Assembly (NCBI GenBank): GCA_004294385.1
Contig: REAP01000029.1
Location: 1-64,000 of the forward strand
DNA length: 64,000 bases
Reading direction: 5' to 3'
Source: Oscillatoriales cyanobacterium
GTDB taxonomy: Bacteria; Cyanobacteriota; Cyanobacteriia; Cyanobacteriales; Microcoleaceae
A program made the translations under genes and the position numbers. Under the pieces are notes generated by a model, which saw only the letters and a program-made list of their open reading frames with translations, was not told the origin of the DNA and did no database searches. This document shows, piece after piece, positions 1-8,073 of this stretch. Numbering within the stretch: position 1 is the first letter of the stretch; each line of letters starts with the position of its first letter.

Positions 1-417
1 ATTGGGTAGATCAAGAATACTGCTGTAGCTGCTGCAACTGGTGCAGAGTATGCTACGCAAATCCAAGGACGCATACCTAAGCGGTAGGACAGTTCCCATT
101 CACGACCCATGTAGCAGAAAATGCCGATCAGGAAGTGAAAGATTACCAATTGGTAAGGGCCGCCGTTGTACAACCACTCATCCAAGGAAGCAGCTTCCCA
201 GATTGGGTAGAAGTGAAGACCGATCGCGTTTGAGGAAGGAACAACAGCACCTGTGATGATGTTGTTACCGAACATCAAGGAACCAGCAACTGGTTCGCGG
301 ATGCCATCGATGTCTACAGGAGGTGCACCAATGAATGCGGTTGTCTGTGCTTGTGACCCATTCACAAAAGCGTTCCCAGACATTGGCGCTTTCGCGCTGC
401 TGTAAGGTGGTTGTCAT
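1..417 (-). pseudogene. psbA: psbA (photosystem II D1) copy, 5' part, broken by a 71-bp deletion; continues past the left edge
   Basis: Read from 417 leftward the frame opens as a perfect D1 N-terminus ([20 protein letters not shown], then VTSTDNRI, 28 residues). It then shifts frame and stops at 265-267 after 50 codons. The next frame resumes exactly at D1 residue 51 ([19 protein letters not shown]) and stays open to the window edge through the [21 protein letters not shown] and [16 protein letters not shown] blocks. The missing stretch is residues 29-51, most of the first transmembrane helix; the lost length is 71 bp by comparison with the conserved D1 sequence. The junction at 334-338 is AATGC (GCATT on the coding strand), a five-base sequence expected at both sides of the deleted segment. 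D1 is the QB-binding reaction-centre core of photosystem II and is normally multicopy, so loss of one copy could be tolerated. An assembly error between psbA copies is the main alternative. Confidence 0.85.
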
Positions 418-778
418 GGTTTTATGATTGCTTTATTTGGTTTTCAATGTTCGTGGCGGTTGTTTGTTCCGCCATGTATATAAACATAAAGCATATTCTA
501 AGGTTTGTAAAGTATTCTAACAACAGATTAACTTATATTTGACATAAGCAAAGCTAATCTAGGCTTGGAACGCCTGCTGTATCAGGATTACAAAGGCAAC
601 ATCGGAAATTATTTCAGAATCGCCCAGTCACATAAATCTCATAATCTAGTTCCACAATCAGGTTCTGGACTACAGCCAAGGTTAAGATAAGTAACAGGTG
701 GCGATCGCCACTAGAAAAACTCGCAACTATATAGATAAGTAATTTTTGTGTAAGTCCGATCGAACAAAGTCCCAACAA
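418..778. other. Divergent intergenic region between psbA and cofG
   Basis: This gap holds the psbA leader and promoter at its left end. The remainder, up to the cofG start, shows no convincing gene; the short open frame on the minus strand here overlaps cofG and has no recognisable domain. No structured RNA was recognised. Confidence 0.5.
483..511 (-). promoter_or_regulatory. sigma70-type promoter of the psbA copy
   Basis: On the minus strand there is TTTACA at 506-511 and TATGTT at 483-488, separated by 17 bases, about 65 bases upstream of the psbA start codon. This matches the usual layout of cyanobacterial psbA promoters. The promoter looks intact even though the reading frame behind it is broken. 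Confidence 0.6.
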
Positions 779-1729
779 ATGTCCCGCACCATCACCTATA
801 GCCCTGCTTATACCGTGGTTCCCACTTACGAGTGTTTTAACCGCTGCACCTATTGCAATTTCCGAGCTGAACCGCTGCAAAGTCCTTGGCTGACGCTACC
901 ACAAGCCGAAAAACGACTCCAGCTACTGCAAACTCAAGGTGTGATTGAAATTCTCATCCTCAGTGGCGAGGTACATCCCCAAAGCCAACGGCGCAAAGCC
1001 TGGTTTCAGCGGATTTACGATCTCTGCGAACTCGCACTTGCTCTAGGATTTTTGCCCCATACTAATATAGGCCCGCTCAGCTTTGAGGAGATGGCGAAGT
1101 TAAAACAGGTGAATGTCTCCATGGGGCTGATGTTGGAACAGTTGACGCCGAGTTTGCTAAAAACTGTTCACCGACACGCACCGAGTAAAGTGCCGGCCCT
1201 ACGACTGCAACAGTTAGAATGGGCTGGGGAGTTGCGGATTCCGTTTACAACTGGTTTGCTGGTGGGAATCGGGGAAAGTGAGGCAGATTGGGTGGAGACA
1301 TTACAGGCGATCGCCCGAATTCATTCCTGTTATCATCATATTCAAGAAGTTATCCTTCAACCTCACAGTCCGGGAAATAAACAAAGTTGGGATGGTGAAG
1401 TTTTTGATACTACAAAAATGCCGGAATTAATTGCGATCGCGCGCAGCATTTTACCTGATGAAATTGTCATCCAAATTCCGCCCAATTTAGTGACACAGCC
1501 AAAAATATTACTTACTTGTTTAGAAGCAGGTGCTAGAGATTTAGGCGGAATTGGGCCACTGGATGAAGTTAATCCCGACTTCCCTCACCTGCAACACCAA
1601 GCTTTAACAGAACTTTTAGCAGCAGCGGGATGGCAACTCGTAAAGCGTTTACCTGTCTATCCTCAGTACGACAATTGGCTTCCCCAAACATTACAAACTG
1701 CTGTCAAACAATGGAGAGTTAGTGATTAA
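779..1729 (+). CDS. cofG: 7,8-didemethyl-8-hydroxy-5-deazariboflavin synthase subunit CofG
   Basis: Radical SAM enzyme that, with CofH, makes the deazaflavin F0 from a tyrosine-derived intermediate and a ribityl-uracil. In cyanobacteria F0 serves as the antenna of some DNA photolyases. The [4Fe-4S] motif CX3CX2C is at residues 19-26 (CFNRCTYC) in the context MSRTITYSPAYTVVPTYECF, which is typical of CofG; LILSGEVHP and the TTGLLVGIGE block follow as in the family. The length of 316 residues is normal. The frame extends upstream to a TTG at 746, but the ATG at 779 gives the conserved CofG start. CofH is not in this window, which is usual because the two genes are often apart in cyanobacteria. 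Confidence 0.93.
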   Translation: MSRTITYSPAYTVVPTYECFNRCTYCNFRAEPLQSPWLTLPQAEKRLQLLQTQGVIEILILSGEVHPQSQRRKAWFQRIYDLCELALALGFLPHTNIGPLSFEEMAKLKQVNVSMGLMLEQLTPSLLKTVHRHAPSKVPALRLQQLEWAGELRIPFTTGLLVGIGESEADWVETLQAIARIHSCYHHIQEVILQPHSPGNKQSWDGEVFDTTKMPELIAIARSILPDEIVIQIPPNLVTQPKILLTCLEAGARDLGGIGPLDEVNPDFPHLQHQALTELLAAAGWQLVKRLPVYPQYDNWLPQTLQTAVKQWRVSD

Positions 1730-1846
1730 TCACTCTTACTCTTATTTCTTAATCCGCGCTTGAGTGGACTTCGTTTGACAAGAAGCGGTTTAAACCGCCA
1801 AGTGATATCAAATCCGTTGGTATCGTCCTGTATTCATCTCTCTTCT

Positions 1847-1880
1847 CTTCCTCTGCGCCCTCTGCGCCCTCTGTGGTTAA
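1847..1880. repeat. Dispersed purine/pyrimidine 9-mer repeat (CTCTGCGCC unit)
   Basis: Tandem CTCTGCGCC units lead into CTCTGTGGTTAA. The reverse-complement form appears at about 32212-32240 and a decayed form at about 40008-40045. It lies between the cofG and SDR stop codons and is non-coding. Confidence 0.5.
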
Positions 1881-1895
1881 ATCATCCAGAAAATT

Positions 1896-2672
1896 TCAAA
1901 TCAAAGAACCACCACCATCAATCCAGACTTCAGTACCTGTGATAAAACTGGAGGCATCTGACACTAAAAATAAAACTAATTGGGCGACTTCTTCACTAGA
2001 ACCTGCGGTATTATTAGTCAAAGGAATCAGATCGCGAATGAAATCAGCCACTCCTAGAATGCGATCGAGATTTCGCTTAATAGCACTTTGCTCAATCCCA
2101 GTCAGCACCCCACCAGGACAGATGACATTAACTCGAATTTTGCTAGCAGCAAGTTCTAGCGCCAGCATTTTTGCAAAGGTGACTTGAGCAGCTTTAGTAC
2201 AAGCATAGGCCGTGGCACCAACTTTCCTGAAACTTCTAGTGCCATTAATTGATGATGTAATGACAATCGAACCGCCTTGTTTTTTCAGATGAGGAACAGC
2301 ATACTTTACCGTCAAAAATGTTCCTCTGAGGTTGGTGTTAATTGTCCGATCCCACTCATCTGGTTCGATATCTTCTATCGGCGACCATACACCATTAATC
2401 CCCGCATTTACAAACAAAATATTAATTCTTTCATATTCATCAACAATTGTTTGAAATGCCTGTCGCATTTGCTGAGCATCTCCCACATCTGCGACAACTG
2501 CCAGTCCACAACCTCCTTCCTTCACAATCTGGCGAACTGTTTCTTGGCCGGTATCGAGAATGCGATCGATAATAGCAACTTTTGCGCCTTCCTTGGCCAT
2601 TAAAATTGCTGCTGCACGACCAATCCCCGACCCGCCGCCAGTAATAACGGCAACTTTATCTAAAAGCTTCAT
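1896..2672 (-). CDS. SDR family NAD(P)-dependent oxidoreductase
   Basis: Classical short-chain dehydrogenase/reductase of 258 residues. The Rossmann nucleotide motif TGGGSGIG is at residues 11-18, the structural NAG at 89-91, the catalytic serine in the ITSSI stretch around 139-142, and the Tyr/Lys pair in YACTK at 156-160. Asp36 after the second strand (AIIDR) favours NAD(H). The C-terminus FITGTEVWIDGGGSL is the usual substrate-loop end. The subclass resembles glucose-1-dehydrogenase/3-oxoacyl reductase-like enzymes, but the substrate cannot be read from sequence. It lies downstream of the amylase gene on the same strand and is separated from it by a strong palindrome, so it is probably transcribed separately. 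Confidence 0.88.
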   Translation of the reverse strand: MKLLDKVAVITGGGSGIGRAAAILMAKEGAKVAIIDRILDTGQETVRQIVKEGGCGLAVVADVGDAQQMRQAFQTIVDEYERINILFVNAGINGVWSPIEDIEPDEWDRTINTNLRGTFLTVKYAVPHLKKQGGSIVITSSINGTRSFRKVGATAYACTKAAQVTFAKMLALELAASKIRVNVICPGGVLTGIEQSAIKRNLDRILGVADFIRDLIPLTNNTAGSSEEVAQLVLFLVSDASSFITGTEVWIDGGGSLI

Positions 2673-2698
2673 AGATTTTTGAACGATTTAAAATATCC

Positions 2699-2765
2699 AA
2701 ATAACAAATAACAAATAACCCTTCGACTACGCTCAGGGCACCGCAAATAACAAATAACAAGTAAC
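2699..2765. repeat. Heptamer short tandem repeats (AAATAAC) interrupted by a 25-bp insert
   Basis: Three AAATAAC units at 2699-2719 are followed by a 25-bp block containing CTTCGACTACGCTCAGGG (2720-2744). Two more AAATAAC units and one AAGTAAC then follow in perfect heptamer spacing. Heptamer STRR arrays are known from filamentous cyanobacteria. Confidence 0.65.
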
Positions 2766-2790
2766 AAGAAATATTTCTTGTTACTTGTTA
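2755..2790 (-). terminator. 36-bp perfect palindrome after the amylase gene
   Basis: TAACAAGTAACAAGAAAT at 2755-2772 is followed directly by its exact reverse complement at 2773-2790, nine bases beyond the amylase stop. It could form an 18-bp stem with almost no loop. It probably acts as a transcription end or mRNA stabiliser between the amylase and SDR genes. It is AT-rich and lacks a clear U-tract, so it may instead be a mobile palindrome grown out of the adjacent heptamers. Confidence 0.5.
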
Positions 2791-2798
2791 CACAATAT

Positions 2799-4277
2799 TT
2801 AGGACTGTGGAACCCAGACAGAAACTGAACCAGCATTACACCGGAAATCAGCCCAACCTTCGTCATTAGTTGCGATCGATTCTTTGATGCTTTCGGTGAT
2901 GTCAATATAGGTGCGATTCGGTTGTCCAACTTCCATAAACTTAGTGCCATCACCCCCATTACTCAGTACCACAGCCATGCCACCTGGATGTTCTTCATCT
3001 CCGAGTCGCGTCCAGCCAATTGTATTGGCGTGGTCAAAGTAATCGTATTGATTACCGTAGGAATAGGTTTGGCGGGCTAACAAGAATTTGTCGATAATCC
3101 ACTGATGTTTATCTAACCAAATCTCGTATTCCGTGCCATCATTTCCTGTATCCTTATAATGATCGCCGTAATAATCGGGGTAAAAAATGCAGGGATATCC
3201 TTCACGTCGCAGCAGGATTAAAGCATAGGCAAGGGGTTTAAACCAAGACTCGACAACTGATTCTAGGGCTTGTAAGGGTTGGGAATCATGGTTATCAACC
3301 AGAGTAACGGCGAGGGTTGGTTGCTCTTTAACAAGAGTGCCGTCAAAAATTGTTCGCAAGTCATAATTGTTGCCGGCTTTGCTTGCAGCATAGAAGTTGT
3401 AGTGAAGAGGTGCATCAAATAAGGATACTTTACCATCGGTTACTGTAATGAAGTGGTGCAAAGCTTCTACTTCATAAGACCAATATTCGCCGACGGCAAA
3501 TAGGTCACGTTTGGCATAGTTGCGAACGTGTTCCAACCATTCCTGGAAAAATTCTGCTGATACGTGTTTGACTGCATCGAACCGAAAGCCATCAACGTTT
3601 GTTGTATCGACATACCACTCACCCCAGTATTTTAATTCCCCGGTGACTTCTGGGTTTTCCATATCTAAATCGCAACCCATGAGGTAGTCAAAATTGCCTT
3701 TTTCTAAGTCTACATTTCGATCAAATTCTTTGCCTTTGAGCAAGTAAATAGCATTGGCATTGGTGTCGTAACTGTTGTAATCAATGGCATCGAAATGCCA
3801 CCAGTGCCACTCCATGCTGGAATAGGTTTTGCCTCGGCCTGGGAAAGTAAAATGCGTCCAAGCTTTAATTTTTTGATATTCACCTATTGTATCATTGCGG
3901 TTGTCGGGATTGAAGGGTGTGGCTTCGACTTCTTCTTCGGCATCAGCACCTAATTTGTGGTTGAAGACAACATCGGCATAAATCCGAATTCCGGCATCTT
4001 GTGCAGCTTTAATTGCGCGCAAATATTCATCTTTTGTCCCGTATTTCGTCCGTATCGACCCTTTTTGATCGAACTCGCCTAAATCGAATATATCGTAGAC
4101 GCCGTAACCCACATCCATACCGCCGGCAGTTCCTTTATAGGCGGGTGGCAACCACAGGGATGTAACGCCTATTTTGGCTAAATCTTTTGCAGATTCGGCT
4201 AGCTGATTCCAGAGGTTGCCATCAGCGGGGTTGTACCAATGGAAATATTGCATCATCACGCCATTGACTTCAGACAT
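2799..4277 (-). CDS. amyA: Cytoplasmic alpha-amylase (GH13)
   Basis: GH13 alpha-amylase of 492 residues that hydrolyses alpha-1,4-glucan, presumably glycogen-derived chains. There is no signal peptide, so it acts inside the cell. The conserved GH13 regions are in order: DVVFNHK at 102-108, the nucleophile Asp234 in DGFRFDAVKH, the acid/base Glu264 in VGEYW, and the transition-state Asp331 in VDNHDSQP. The N-terminus NGVMMQYFHWYNP is characteristic of the liquefying/cytoplasmic AmyA subfamily. The start is the first Met of that block. Nothing links it to a glycogen operon here; its upstream neighbour is a phosphodiesterase about 190 bp away. Confidence 0.92.
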   Translation of the reverse strand: MSEVNGVMMQYFHWYNPADGNLWNQLAESAKDLAKIGVTSLWLPPAYKGTAGGMDVGYGVYDIFDLGEFDQKGSIRTKYGTKDEYLRAIKAAQDAGIRIYADVVFNHKLGADAEEEVEATPFNPDNRNDTIGEYQKIKAWTHFTFPGRGKTYSSMEWHWWHFDAIDYNSYDTNANAIYLLKGKEFDRNVDLEKGNFDYLMGCDLDMENPEVTGELKYWGEWYVDTTNVDGFRFDAVKHVSAEFFQEWLEHVRNYAKRDLFAVGEYWSYEVEALHHFITVTDGKVSLFDAPLHYNFYAASKAGNNYDLRTIFDGTLVKEQPTLAVTLVDNHDSQPLQALESVVESWFKPLAYALILLRREGYPCIFYPDYYGDHYKDTGNDGTEYEIWLDKHQWIIDKFLLARQTYSYGNQYDYFDHANTIGWTRLGDEEHPGGMAVVLSNGGDGTKFMEVGQPNRTYIDITESIKESIATNDEGWADFRCNAGSVSVWVPQS

Positions 4278-4465
4278 AAATTTAGTTTCTCCTGTTTTGT
4301 CAAGCTGCGGGCGATATTTTTTGTTACTAATTAGTATAGCTATGCCTGCAATCTCTGGTCAATAGATATCATAAAAAATTTGGCTGATTAAAAGTATCTA
4401 TCTATTGATAGATTTACAAAAGAATGTAAGTTTGATAATAATTATTTTAAGCATATCCAAAGTTA

Positions 4466-5245
4466 TCAATCGGGTGGCGACGCTTCCGCAACTCGCTCAA
4501 CTCTGGTGTTCCAAGTGCCATCGATCGCCAATTCAAGCAATCTAAATCCTGGGGGAATCTGATCAAGTATAATCGGATGGCTTTTGGGTAAAAGTTGGAT
4601 GCAGGTGCTGGGTGTCCCCAAGTAGGTAACTGAGCCTCTCTGTTGGTTGAATTCTTGGTGAATGTGGCCGAAGAGGACGATTTTTACTTGAGGATATCGA
4701 TCGACAATTGCGAAAAATTCATCAGCATTGTGCAGCATCATGCTATCCATGATTTCACTTGCGATCGCCAATGGATGATGGTGCAAAGCAATCATAACAG
4801 CCCGATCGCCTATTTGTTGCAATTGAGAGTCTAGCCAATCCAAGCTTTCTGGGGAAAGTCGGCCACCGTCACATCCCGCTTCCACACTCGAAAGCAAGAG
4901 AAATTGCCAGTTTCCTAGCTGAAATGATTTTTCTGGCGAAATAGGTGGCTTATCTAATATTTCTGCCATAACTGGAATGTTGTCATGATTCCCAGGTATC
5001 CAGTAAGTGGGGATGTTGAGGGGGGAAATCAGGGAGGCGAGGAGTTCGTAGGATTGGGGTGTTTCGTCTTGAGACAAGTCTCCTGTCAGCAGGATTACGT
5101 CTGGCTGGGGCTGTATCTGTTTTAGGCGATCGAGAACTGCTTTGAGGGTGTGGGCGGTTGAGAGGCCTTTCCATGTGCGATCGGGCTCTGCAAACAAGTG
5201 GGTGTCGGTGATTTGGGCGACGAGTAGGGGAGAAACTGGTGTCAT
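4466..5245 (-). CDS. cpdA: Calcineurin-type metallophosphoesterase, CpdA-like (3',5'-cyclic AMP phosphodiesterase family)
   Basis: Binuclear metallophosphoesterase of 259 residues. The ligand motifs are all present: DTH at 14-16 (AQITDTHLF), GDLS at 55-58 (LLTGDLSQD), GNHD at 85-88 (WIPGNHDN), the HHH around ALHHHPL, and GHIH near FGHIHQEF. This order and length match the CpdA/Icc family that hydrolyses cyclic AMP, a real second messenger in filamentous cyanobacteria. The cyclic-nucleotide assignment follows family membership and is not proven by sequence. The gene stands alone, with tRNA-Cys on the other strand beyond its start. Confidence 0.82.
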   Translation of the reverse strand: MTPVSPLLVAQITDTHLFAEPDRTWKGLSTAHTLKAVLDRLKQIQPQPDVILLTGDLSQDETPQSYELLASLISPLNIPTYWIPGNHDNIPVMAEILDKPPISPEKSFQLGNWQFLLLSSVEAGCDGGRLSPESLDWLDSQLQQIGDRAVMIALHHHPLAIASEIMDSMMLHNADEFFAIVDRYPQVKIVLFGHIHQEFNQQRGSVTYLGTPSTCIQLLPKSHPIILDQIPPGFRLLELAIDGTWNTRVERVAEASPPD

Positions 5246-5368
5246 GGATTGGTGTTGCGCGCGATCGATCTAGTTCTAGAATAGCCTTTGATCAGGGTTT
5301 TGGGGATGTGGGAAAAAGGGCGATTCCCTACGGGATAGCTTCGCTTCACGGAATTTTTGACAAATATG

Positions 5369-5396
5369 TTGAAATAATCAAGATTTGGTGTATTAT
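5369..5396 (+). promoter_or_regulatory. Likely promoter of tRNA-Cys
   Basis: TTGAAA at 5369-5374 and TATTAT at 5391-5396 are spaced 16 bases apart, ending about 28 bases before the mature tRNA. An ACGTCA/TGACGT inverted pair follows at about 5403-5420, between promoter and tRNA. Confidence 0.45.
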
Positions 5397-5423
5397 AAAA
5401 TAACGTCAAATTTATGACGTAAC

Positions 5424-5494
<71 letters not shown>

Positions 5495-5563
5495 TTTTTA
5501 AGGTTTTGTCTATCTAGGGCAATCAGGAAATGTTTAGAGCCTTGTGGGGGAGTTTAATTATTT

Positions 5564-8053
5564 TTAAACTCTTCCTCGAATTCTCTCTCTCTGTTCTATC
5601 TGGATTTTCATGCGATTATACAAATCAACTTTAGGATCGGAATGACTAATGCAAGCGACTAAGGCATAACGCTGCATTTCAATTTCATCTGGATTTGCCC
5701 ACTTACGGTTACAACTCACAACCAGGGTCATGTTTCCTTTATCATATTTTTTGGCTCTCGACGTTATTTCTACTTGCCCCCTTTGTATTGTTCCTTTTTT
5801 CCGAACATTGGAGCCTGGAGACAATGTGACTTCAATACCAGCGCCATGTTTTTCCTTTAACTTTGTTTTTGTGTTGTCTGTCGATTCATCAGGCAAACTT
5901 GTCTTACTAGCAGCTTCATAAGCATTTTTAACAATTTCACGATCAATGCCTTTAAAAAGGTCAAATTCCATTGTGACTCCTAAATATGAGTCTCCACGAG
6001 TCGGACGAGTTGGCGGGTCAAATGCCAAGGTAATGGACAATATACGAGTACCTTTTTTCGTCAGAAAATCAGATGGCAACTGGGGAATTTCGTAAATATG
6101 AAAACTTCCTACTTTTATCGAAATATTATCCTCTGATAGAACAACATAGTTCTCGGCGGAATACATTGCACGTTGCAGTTCAGGCTGCCCATAACCATAG
6201 ATTGCTAGCTCGTTCTTAATTGTTTTTGTTTTTTCACTCTGAGATTGTTTACTATTACCTTGAAATTCGGGCGGAATTTCTTTGGGAATCACCGCAGAGT
6301 TGACAATTAGCGCCCTAATTAGATTAGAACTGGCATCTGGGTATTTTGTGAATAGTTGAGCAGCAAGGTTAGCAACACGAGGAGCAGCAAAGCTTGTACC
6401 GCTACAGATATGAAACAAGGAACTGTAGTAATCTTTGGATAAAGTCAGAACAGAGACACCAGCTACATTATCTGACAGTACATTGGTTTTCGGTAGACCC
6501 AGACTTTCTCGATAACTGAGGTCTAATACTAAATCTCCCCCAAAATCTACAACATCAGGTTTAATCATTCCATCTACTCCAAATCCAGTTCTAGTGAATG
6601 GAGAGGGATATCCTCGTAGTTTCGCGATCGCCTGACGACGGACATCAGAAGGTTCCGTGATGCTACCGCGACCAAATGATAAAGAACCAACGGTTATTGC
6701 AATTGCTGAAGTCGCTGGATCAATAATTCGAGCGCTCTTCTTCAGCAGATAATTTGGGTAATCAGTCCGTAGTTGCTCATCTGATTTTGCCTCTTCATAA
6801 AAAGCATTTCCTGCTGAAATCACAAAAAGAATATTTTTATGTTGGTACTCATAAGCAATTTCATCTATTTTGGCAGCTAATCGGAACTGCTTCATGCCAT
6901 CTCGGTAAATTTGGTCAGCGTTACCGAGTGAGATATTGATTACTTTGCAATTGGGATACTGTTCAACAAAAGCACGAATGACTTGATCGAGTTGAGTTTC
7001 TACGAGAAGATCGTCATCATATTTGTTATCATCGTTAGTTACGCGGGCAGAAAATAGCCAAACTGTTGGATCGAATGAACGCTGTTTAATACAATTTTCA
7101 ACATCTCCATAGATAGCAATTCCAGCGACATTAGTACCATGTCCATTTACATCATCGGCACTACCTTTGATGAATTGCCGTTTTTCATCGGAAAATACTT
7201 CAGCTTCACCCAACACTGGAGCAATCAAAGGATGACCACGTTGTACGCCAGAGTCGATCACAAGAATGCCACAATTCTCTTCAGGTGGGGAAACAACTTC
7301 GGGAAAATCGGAAATTGGTAAATTATAATCAGCAGTGCTTTCAAATGCAGGTTGGGGAGGGCGATCGATTTCTTTGACAATTTCCTCTTCTAGCAAAAGC
7401 TCTAAAACTTCGTGAGTGACTTTAATTCGAGCTATACAGAGGTATTCACCTATGTAGCGATCGCTCATTCTCATAGAAGCAGTATCACTGGACAAACTTT
7501 CTAAGACATCGGCAATATCATCTAAATACTTTTTCATTTCTTTGCGATCGCCTGTATGCCACAGTTCCAAATCTAAGAATGCAAGTTCATCTGATTCTAC
7601 AGGTTTTAGCTGCAAAAGATGACCAATGCGATCCTCACGTTCTAGAGGAACTACATCATCAATTGACCCTAAATATTCATATTTAGGTCCATCTTTTATT
7701 TGACTGTAACTTTCTAACCTGTTTTTGAATTCTGTTAGCTGATTATCAGATGAAAAAACCACAATAGCCTTGTTGGCTTCACGGGCTAAACAATCAAGTC
7801 CTGTTAGAGTGATCAAGTCATCTGAAATATAACCTTTTTTAGCAAGTTTTAGCTTAAAAATTAATTTTGGATCGAGACGAAAGGGATTAGCTTTTTCCTT
7901 TTTAGGCTCAGTCAATATAGAAATTTGACTCAATAAATGCTTACTATGTTCAGTAACATTAGTGCGTTTGTTACCTCCAGATCCACGGATCGAACGCCTA
8001 GGTAATTCGATGTTTATTCTAGGTAATTTCAAATGTTCAAAGTTACTTACCAT
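5564..8053 (-). CDS. ietS: IetS-like subtilisin-family (S8) serine protease
   Basis: Protease component of an IetAS module, 829 residues with no signal peptide, so cytoplasmic. The S8 catalytic residues are all visible: Asp267 in VIDSG, His305 in NGHGTNVAG, oxyanion Asn416 in VISAGN, and Ser554 in SGTSFAAP. About 260 residues precede the protease domain without a typical propeptide, and about 230 residues of unassigned C-terminal region follow. The gene starts 20 bases after the AAA ATPase stop on the same strand, so the two are almost certainly co-transcribed. In the characterised Ti-plasmid IetAS pair the protease is the toxic partner and the ATPase restrains it; the same pair has been reported as an anti-phage system. 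Application to this protein is inference from architecture. Confidence 0.85.
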   Translation of the reverse strand: MVSNFEHLKLPRINIELPRRSIRGSGGNKRTNVTEHSKHLLSQISILTEPKKEKANPFRLDPKLIFKLKLAKKGYISDDLITLTGLDCLAREANKAIVVFSSDNQLTEFKNRLESYSQIKDGPKYEYLGSIDDVVPLEREDRIGHLLQLKPVESDELAFLDLELWHTGDRKEMKKYLDDIADVLESLSSDTASMRMSDRYIGEYLCIARIKVTHEVLELLLEEEIVKEIDRPPQPAFESTADYNLPISDFPEVVSPPEENCGILVIDSGVQRGHPLIAPVLGEAEVFSDEKRQFIKGSADDVNGHGTNVAGIAIYGDVENCIKQRSFDPTVWLFSARVTNDDNKYDDDLLVETQLDQVIRAFVEQYPNCKVINISLGNADQIYRDGMKQFRLAAKIDEIAYEYQHKNILFVISAGNAFYEEAKSDEQLRTDYPNYLLKKSARIIDPATSAIAITVGSLSFGRGSITEPSDVRRQAIAKLRGYPSPFTRTGFGVDGMIKPDVVDFGGDLVLDLSYRESLGLPKTNVLSDNVAGVSVLTLSKDYYSSLFHICSGTSFAAPRVANLAAQLFTKYPDASSNLIRALIVNSAVIPKEIPPEFQGNSKQSQSEKTKTIKNELAIYGYGQPELQRAMYSAENYVVLSEDNISIKVGSFHIYEIPQLPSDFLTKKGTRILSITLAFDPPTRPTRGDSYLGVTMEFDLFKGIDREIVKNAYEAASKTSLPDESTDNTKTKLKEKHGAGIEVTLSPGSNVRKKGTIQRGQVEITSRAKKYDKGNMTLVVSCNRKWANPDEIEMQRYALVACISHSDPKVDLYNRMKIQIEQRERIRGRV

Positions 8054-8073
8054 TAGGTTAGAGACGTAAATAA

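Noticed and set aside
41..256. Plus-strand open frame within the psbA copy
   Set aside because: It is antisense to clear D1 sequence and has no domain or ribosome-binding site.
614..880. Minus-strand frame over the cofG 5' end
   Set aside because: It overlaps the well-supported cofG gene and shows no conserved pattern.
2799..2959. Minus-strand frame overlapping the amylase 3' end
   Set aside because: It is in another frame of the amylase gene and ends in the AAATAAC repeats.
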